Under the pieces are notes generated by a model that searched no databases, was not told the origin of the DNA, and saw only the letters and a program-made list of their open reading frames with translations. Below are positions 6,291 to 9,784 of a stretch of 9,784 bases of DNA, in pieces (positions within the stretch are counted from its first letter, which is position 1; each line of letters opens with the position of its first letter). The translations under genes were made by a program, and so were the position numbers. The DNA is from an uncultured Acinetobacter sp. (lineage in GTDB: Bacteria > Pseudomonadota > Gammaproteobacteria > Pseudomonadales > Moraxellaceae): NCBI GenBank assembly GCA_900771065.1, contig CAAGMP010000081.1, positions 1 to 9,784 on the forward strand, given 5' to 3'.

Positions 6291-8075
6291 ATGATGCGAA
6301 CTCATTACTGCGGTTCTTTAACCGAAGCTCAAATTGATCAAACCGTCACTTTATGTGGTTGGGTACATCGTCGCCGTGACCACGGTGGGGTCATTTTCCT
6401 TGATATGCGTGACCGTGATGGTCTTGTGCAAGTAGTTATTGACCCAGACACACCAGAAGCATTTGCCACAGCAGACAAAGCACGTTCAGAATATGTTTTA
6501 AAGATTGTAGGTCGTGTACGTCGTCGCTATGCAGGCACAGAAAATGCAAACATGGTCAGCGGTCAAATCGAAGTTTTAGGTAAAGAAATCGAAGTACTTG
6601 CAAGCTCTGAAACACCGCCATTTCCATTAAACGATGAAAATACCAATATTTCAGAAGAAATTCGCTTAAAATACCGTTTCTTAGACATTCGTCGTCCTGA
6701 AATGTTAGAGCGTTTACGTTTCCGTTCTAAAGTCACCAACTTAATTCGTAACTATTTTGAAGATCACGGTTTCTTAGACGTTGAAACACCAATTTTAACA
6801 CGTGCAACGCCTGAAGGTGCGCGTGACTATTTAGTTCCAAGTCGTGTTTCAAATGGAAGTTTTTACGCATTACCACAATCACCTCAATTATTTAAACAAT
6901 TGTTAATGGTTGGTGGTATTGATCGTTATTATCAAATTGCAAAATGCTTCCGTGACGAAGACTTACGTGCAGACCGTCAGCCTGAATTTACTCAAATCGA
7001 CGTTGAAACCTCATTTATGAGCGATGACGATATTATGGATTTGATGGAAGGTTTAACGGTCAAAATGTTCAATGAACTGCTTGGCGTTAAATTCGATAAA
7101 TTCCAACGTATGACTTATGAAGTTGCAATGCGTGACTATGCGTCAGATAAGCCTGATTTACGTATTCCATTAAAATTGGTTGATGTTGCCGACTTAATGC
7201 AAGACGTTGAATTCAAAGTTTTCGCAGGACCAGCGAAAGACCCGAAAGGTCGTATTGTCGCTTTACGTGTACCGGGTGCAGGCTCATTACCACGTAGTGC
7301 TATTGATGAATACACTAAATTTGTGGGCATTTATGGTGCAAAAGGTTTAGCTTACATTAAAGTCAATGAACTTGAAAAAGGCATTGAAGGTTTACAATCG
7401 CCAATCGTGAAATTCATTGAACCAATCGTGCTCGATTTATTGAACCGCGTTGGCGCACAAAATGGTGACATCGTTTTCTTTGGTGCAGATAAAGCCAAAG
7501 TTGTAAATGATGCGATGGGCGCACTTCGTGTAAAAATTGGTCATGATTTGAAATTGGCAACGTGTGAATGGGCGCCACTTTGGGTCGTTGATTTCCCAAT
7601 GTTTGAAGAAACTGATGATGGCAAGTGGACATCTGTTCACCATCCGTTCACTTTACCAAAATCAAGCGTTGAAGAAGTGAAAAATAATCCTGGTGCTGCC
7701 TTATCGGTTGCGTATGACATGGTGTTAAACGGAACTGAAATTGGTGGTGGTTCACTACGTATTTATACTTTAGAAATGCAAAAAGCGATTTTTGAAGCGC
7801 TCGGTATTTCTGAAGAAGAAGCAGAAGAAAAATTTAGCTTCTTGTTAAATGCGTTACGTTATGGTGCGCCTCCGCATGGTGGTTTAGCATTTGGTTTAGA
7901 TCGTCTCATCATGTTAATGACAGGCGCATCATCTATTCGTGATGTGATTGCGTTCCCGAAAACCAAAACAGCAGAATGTCCATTAACTCAAGCTCCTGCA
8001 CCAGTTGAAGCAACTCAATTGCGTGATTTGGGCATTCGCTTACGTGAAAAACCAAAAGCTGAATCAGCTGAATAA
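6291..8075 (+). CDS. aspS: aspartyl-tRNA synthetase, probably the non-discriminating Asp/Asn type
   Basis: This 594-residue class IIb synthetase attaches aspartate to tRNA in the cytoplasm. The N-terminal OB-fold anticodon-binding domain (about 1-110) begins MMRTHYCGSL with GWVHRRRDHGG at 23-33. Class II motif 1 falls around 144-168 (FRSKVTNLIRNYF to DVETPIL). The amino acid-binding QSPQLFKQ is at 196-203 and motif 2, FRDEDLRADRQPEFTQ, at 220-235. A bacterial GAD insertion domain covers the middle, and motif 3, GGLAFGLDR, is at 530-538. Length and order match bacterial AspRS (E. coli 590 aa). His31 and Gly82 agree with the Pseudomonas aeruginosa enzyme, which also aspartylates tRNA-Asn, rather than the Leu and Lys of E. 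coli. The start has a weak Shine-Dalgarno (GGA at 6277-6279, 11 bases upstream), and the adjacent ATG at 6294 is possible. The first is preferred for spacing and for its match to MMR-starting homologues. The gene has its own promoter and terminator. Confidence 0.97.
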   Translation: MMRTHYCGSLTEAQIDQTVTLCGWVHRRRDHGGVIFLDMRDRDGLVQVVIDPDTPEAFATADKARSEYVLKIVGRVRRRYAGTENANMVSGQIEVLGKEIEVLASSETPPFPLNDENTNISEEIRLKYRFLDIRRPEMLERLRFRSKVTNLIRNYFEDHGFLDVETPILTRATPEGARDYLVPSRVSNGSFYALPQSPQLFKQLLMVGGIDRYYQIAKCFRDEDLRADRQPEFTQIDVETSFMSDDDIMDLMEGLTVKMFNELLGVKFDKFQRMTYEVAMRDYASDKPDLRIPLKLVDVADLMQDVEFKVFAGPAKDPKGRIVALRVPGAGSLPRSAIDEYTKFVGIYGAKGLAYIKVNELEKGIEGLQSPIVKFIEPIVLDLLNRVGAQNGDIVFFGADKAKVVNDAMGALRVKIGHDLKLATCEWAPLWVVDFPMFEETDDGKWTSVHHPFTLPKSSVEEVKNNPGAALSVAYDMVLNGTEIGGGSLRIYTLEMQKAIFEALGISEEEAEEKFSFLLNALRYGAPPHGGLAFGLDRLIMLMTGASSIRDVIAFPKTKTAECPLTQAPAPVEATQLRDLGIRLREKPKAESAE

Positions 8076-8082
8076 ATCAAGC

Positions 8083-8112
8083 AAAAAAGCTCTAATTCGT
8101 TAGAGCTTTTTT
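8083..8112 (+). terminator. strong Rho-independent terminator after aspS
   Basis: AGCTCTAA (8088-8095) pairs perfectly with TTAGAGCT (8100-8107) around a TTCG tetraloop. The stem can extend through the flanking A run and T run (TTTTTT at 8107-8112), giving up to 13 bp. It lies 7 bases after the aspS stop and isolates it from the next gene. Confidence 0.93.
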
Positions 8113-8126
8113 ATTATTCAGACTAA

Positions 8127-8155
8127 TTGAGAAGCATTTTTAACAATGGCATAAT
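8127..8155 (+). promoter_or_regulatory. putative promoter of the small membrane protein / LysR gene pair
   Basis: TTGAGA (8127-8132) and CATAAT (8150-8155) are separated by exactly 17 bp, each 5/6 to the sigma-70 consensus. Transcription from near 8162 leaves a leader of about 25 bases before the ATG at 8187. Confidence 0.65.
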
Positions 8156-8186
8156 AGACCTAAGTTTAATAGAAAGGTAGTCAACT

Positions 8187-8411
8187 ATGGCTATGCGTCC
8201 TGAAGTTCGTCGTCGTGCAATTGTTATTATTGTATTTTCAGTTGTGCAGTGGGGTTTCATGCGCTACATTTTAGACAACCAGTTGTTTAACTTAACAACT
8301 TATGATCGTATTGTGTTTTTCTGCGTCAGTAGTTTGGTCGGTGCATTGCTTATTTTTGTTGGGCTCATTTATATGGTCTTAAAAGGTAATGCAAACCGAG
8401 ATGAAACGTAG
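8187..8411 (+). CDS. small two-helix inner-membrane protein, 74 aa
   Basis: I do not recognise a named family. The protein starts MAMRPEVRRR, a strongly basic N-terminus. A hydrophobic helix follows at about 11-28, then a polar hairpin (DNQLFNLTTYDR, about 30-41), a second helix at about 42-66, and a short charged tail. By the positive-inside rule both ends should be cytoplasmic. The ATG at 8187 has AAAGG at 8173-8177, 9 bases upstream; the second ATG at 8193 is less well spaced. It has a near-consensus promoter and is followed after 8 bases by the LysR gene, so the two are probably cotranscribed. The function is unknown. Confidence 0.7.
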   Translation: MAMRPEVRRRAIVIIVFSVVQWGFMRYILDNQLFNLTTYDRIVFFCVSSLVGALLIFVGLIYMVLKGNANRDET

Positions 8412-8419
8412 TTTCTTGT

Positions 8420-9316
8420 ATGGAATTACGTCATCTTCGCTATTTTATTGCCGTTGCAGAAGAATTAAACTTTACCAAAGCAGCGCAACGCTTGCACACA
8501 GTACAACCCTCATTAAGCCAACAAATCAAAGACTTAGAATATGAAGTCGGTGTACAGCTGTTGTTACGCACCAACAGAAAAGTTGAATTAACAACGGCAG
8601 GTCAAGCTTTTTTAAAACAAGCCTATTTGTCTGTTGCACATGCTGAACAAGCCATCAATGCAGCAAGATTAGCTGCACAAAGCCATAAAAATCATTTAAA
8701 TATTGGTTTTTTGCCTGTGGCGGAAATGAAAATTTTTCCGTACATCATGCCGCAAATTCGCGCTCGCTTTCCTGAATTAGAAATTCATTTTCACAGTCTA
8801 ACCGACTCAGAACAGCTTGAAGCATTGTATCAAGGTAAAATTGATATTGCCTTTACGCGTTATGTCAATCACCCAACAGAATTTGAAGCAGTTAAGGTTT
8901 TTCAAGAACCGTTGATTTTAATTTTGCCTAAAACTGCACCCGAAACACACAATACTTTGATTGATCTTGCAAGTTTTAATCAACAAAATTTTATTTTGAG
9001 TGAAGAATTTTCTTCTCCACAACTCTATAAATTAATTCAAGATTTTTTTGCTCAACATAAGCTCAACCCCAAAATCGTACAGTATTCAACCAATATTTTA
9101 CTTAATGTGAATTTGGTCGGTATGTCAATTGGTTGGAGTATTGTTCCTGCTTATGTTACCCCTTTATTAGGCGATAAAATTATGGTCAAAAATACAGCTG
9201 AACCGCTTCCTATGATTGATTTATATGCCGTTCATCGCAAAAATCATCAACATGAAGCCGTTCAGCTTATTTTAAATGTGTTAAAAACCCATTTTCATTT
9301 AGATTTTTTAAGCTAA
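8420..9316 (+). CDS. LysR-family transcriptional regulator, HcaR-like
   Basis: The 298-residue length is typical for LysR regulators. The N-terminal winged helix-turn-helix occupies about 1-60, with the core at 18-50 (FTKAAQRLHTVQPSLSQQIKDL, then VGVQLLLR). A linker helix at about 65-88 leads to a periplasmic-binding-protein-like effector domain (about 92-290). Similarity to E. coli HcaR, the activator of phenylpropionate catabolism, is visible from memory in several places: MELRHLRYFIAVAEELNFTKAA, RKVELTTAG, IGFLPVAEM, and STNILLNVNLVGMSIGWSIVPAYV near the C-terminus. CatM/BenM-type regulators share the N-terminus but match less well. No good Shine-Dalgarno precedes the ATG, so translation may be coupled to the small membrane protein gene ending 8 bases upstream. 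The gene is convergent with an MhpA-like hydroxylase gene and overlaps its stop by 4 bp. An aromatic-acid effector is plausible but inferred. Confidence 0.9.
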   Translation: MELRHLRYFIAVAEELNFTKAAQRLHTVQPSLSQQIKDLEYEVGVQLLLRTNRKVELTTAGQAFLKQAYLSVAHAEQAINAARLAAQSHKNHLNIGFLPVAEMKIFPYIMPQIRARFPELEIHFHSLTDSEQLEALYQGKIDIAFTRYVNHPTEFEAVKVFQEPLILILPKTAPETHNTLIDLASFNQQNFILSEEFSSPQLYKLIQDFFAQHKLNPKIVQYSTNILLNVNLVGMSIGWSIVPAYVTPLLGDKIMVKNTAEPLPMIDLYAVHRKNHQHEAVQLILNVLKTHFHLDFLS

Positions 9317-9784
9317 GCGTTTAAATACAACTTTTCAAATAATTGCTGGCTAATTGAATCTAAATTTTGTGGAATAGCCAATGCAGCAACAAAACGGTCA
9401 GGTCGTAAAATTACAATCGACTCATTAGTCTTACCAAACCAACTGCGAATATCTGTACCAATATCACCAATTGTAATTACACCTTCATACTGTGTACGCT
9501 GTGCATTATTCAACTGCACAGCAGGTAAAACTTGAATAAATTTCACACCAAGTTTTTGCCATTTTTGCACTGTTGCTTCAGATAAACCCCATTTTGGATC
9601 GACACCCCAAGCAATAACAGCAAAATCATTGCCAATCACATCATCCAATAAAGCCGTTTCACCCGTTGTTAACTTAACCTGTGGTTGAATAAACATTTTA
9701 CCTACAGGGCTATCTTTTCTAGGATTTGCTAACAATGCACCTGCTTGATATTTTGGCATTGGTTTAAAACGCATTTCCAATAAA
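9313..9784 (-). CDS. MhpA-like FAD-dependent aromatic hydroxylase, C-terminal part (5' end outside window)
   Basis: The minus-strand frame is open from the right edge to a TAG at 9315-9313, giving about 156 residues. An in-frame TTG at 9780 is not a credible start, because the frame continues upstream with TTA and no start signals are seen. The visible part has YQAGALLANPRKDSPVGKMFIQPQV, a LLDDVIGNDFAVIAWG strand-turn-strand, and near the end SIVILRPDRFVAALAIP. These are features of the thioredoxin-like C-terminal domain of class A flavin monooxygenases such as MhpA, 3-(3-hydroxyphenyl)propionate/3-hydroxycinnamate hydroxylase (about 550 aa in E. coli). The FAD-binding GxGxxG and DG motifs would be beyond the edge. 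MhpA adds a second ring hydroxyl before meta-cleavage. The substrate here is uncertain; resorcinol or other phenol hydroxylases share this tail. The convergent HcaR-like regulator fits an aromatic pathway. Confidence 0.75.
   Translation of the reverse strand, partial: LLEMRFKPMPKYQAGALLANPRKDSPVGKMFIQPQVKLTTGETALLDDVIGNDFAVIAWGVDPKWGLSEATVQKWQKLGVKFIQVLPAVQLNNAQRTQYEGVITIGDIGTDIRSWFGKTNESIVILRPDRFVAALAIPQNLDSISQQLFEKLYLNA

Noticed and set aside
7136..7643. Three minus-strand open frames of 64-72 codons inside aspS (7136-7330, 7414-7632, 7437-7643).
   Set aside because: They are antisense to highly conserved AspRS coding sequence, and none shows an RBS or a recognisable protein motif.

Overview
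The window looks like chromosomal DNA of a gammaproteobacterium, most likely Acinetobacter or a close relative. The DNA is AT-rich. The proteins it encodes resemble Acinetobacter/Moraxellaceae families: a long-form acyl-CoA dehydrogenase tail, PsiE, a ZnuD-type zinc receptor, a Pseudomonas-like AspRS and an HcaR-like LysR regulator. The genus call rests on protein recognition from memory, not on a search. I see no insertion sequence, prophage, CRISPR array, tRNA or rRNA, and no gene-free stretch longer than about 130 bases. This reads as ordinary, compact core genome rather than an island.

Layout, left to right: (1) the 3' end of an acyl-CoA dehydrogenase gene, closed by an intrinsic terminator; (2) psiE, a four-helix membrane protein, convergent with and overlapping by 4 bp a small secreted Pro-rich protein with an RcnB-like C-terminal motif; (3) an unrecognised 149-aa cytoplasmic protein, convergent with (4) a minus-strand pair made of a ZnuD-like TonB-dependent receptor and, 54 bp downstream, a membrane-anchored phospholipase-D-fold protein whose HKD catalytic motifs are degraded; (5) a divergent DUF4184-type membrane protein; (6) aspS with its own promoter and a strong UUCG-loop terminator; (7) a 74-aa two-helix membrane protein followed after 8 bp by an HcaR-like LysR regulator, which is convergent with and overlaps by 4 bp (8) the 3' part of an MhpA-like aromatic-ring hydroxylase gene that runs off the right edge.

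The most coherent functional story is zinc. The receptor carries a loop with ten histidines and two cysteines, and its promoter contains an almost perfect Zur operator. It should therefore be switched on under zinc starvation and import zinc through the outer membrane with TonB energy. The PLD-fold gene behind it can only be reached through a terminator-like hairpin whose distal arm is also its ribosome binding site. The divergent DUF4184 gene starts within 75 bp of the Zur operator. A second story is translation: AspRS has His31 and Gly82, the pattern of non-discriminating enzymes that also charge tRNA-Asn. A third is aromatic catabolism at the right edge, where a regulator of the phenylpropionate (HcaR) type sits tail to tail with an MhpA-type hydroxylase.

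No wholly new system is evident. The points most worth a second look are the degenerate PLD protein with its hairpin-embedded RBS, the Zur/znuD/DUF4184 divergent region, and the AspRS specificity prediction.
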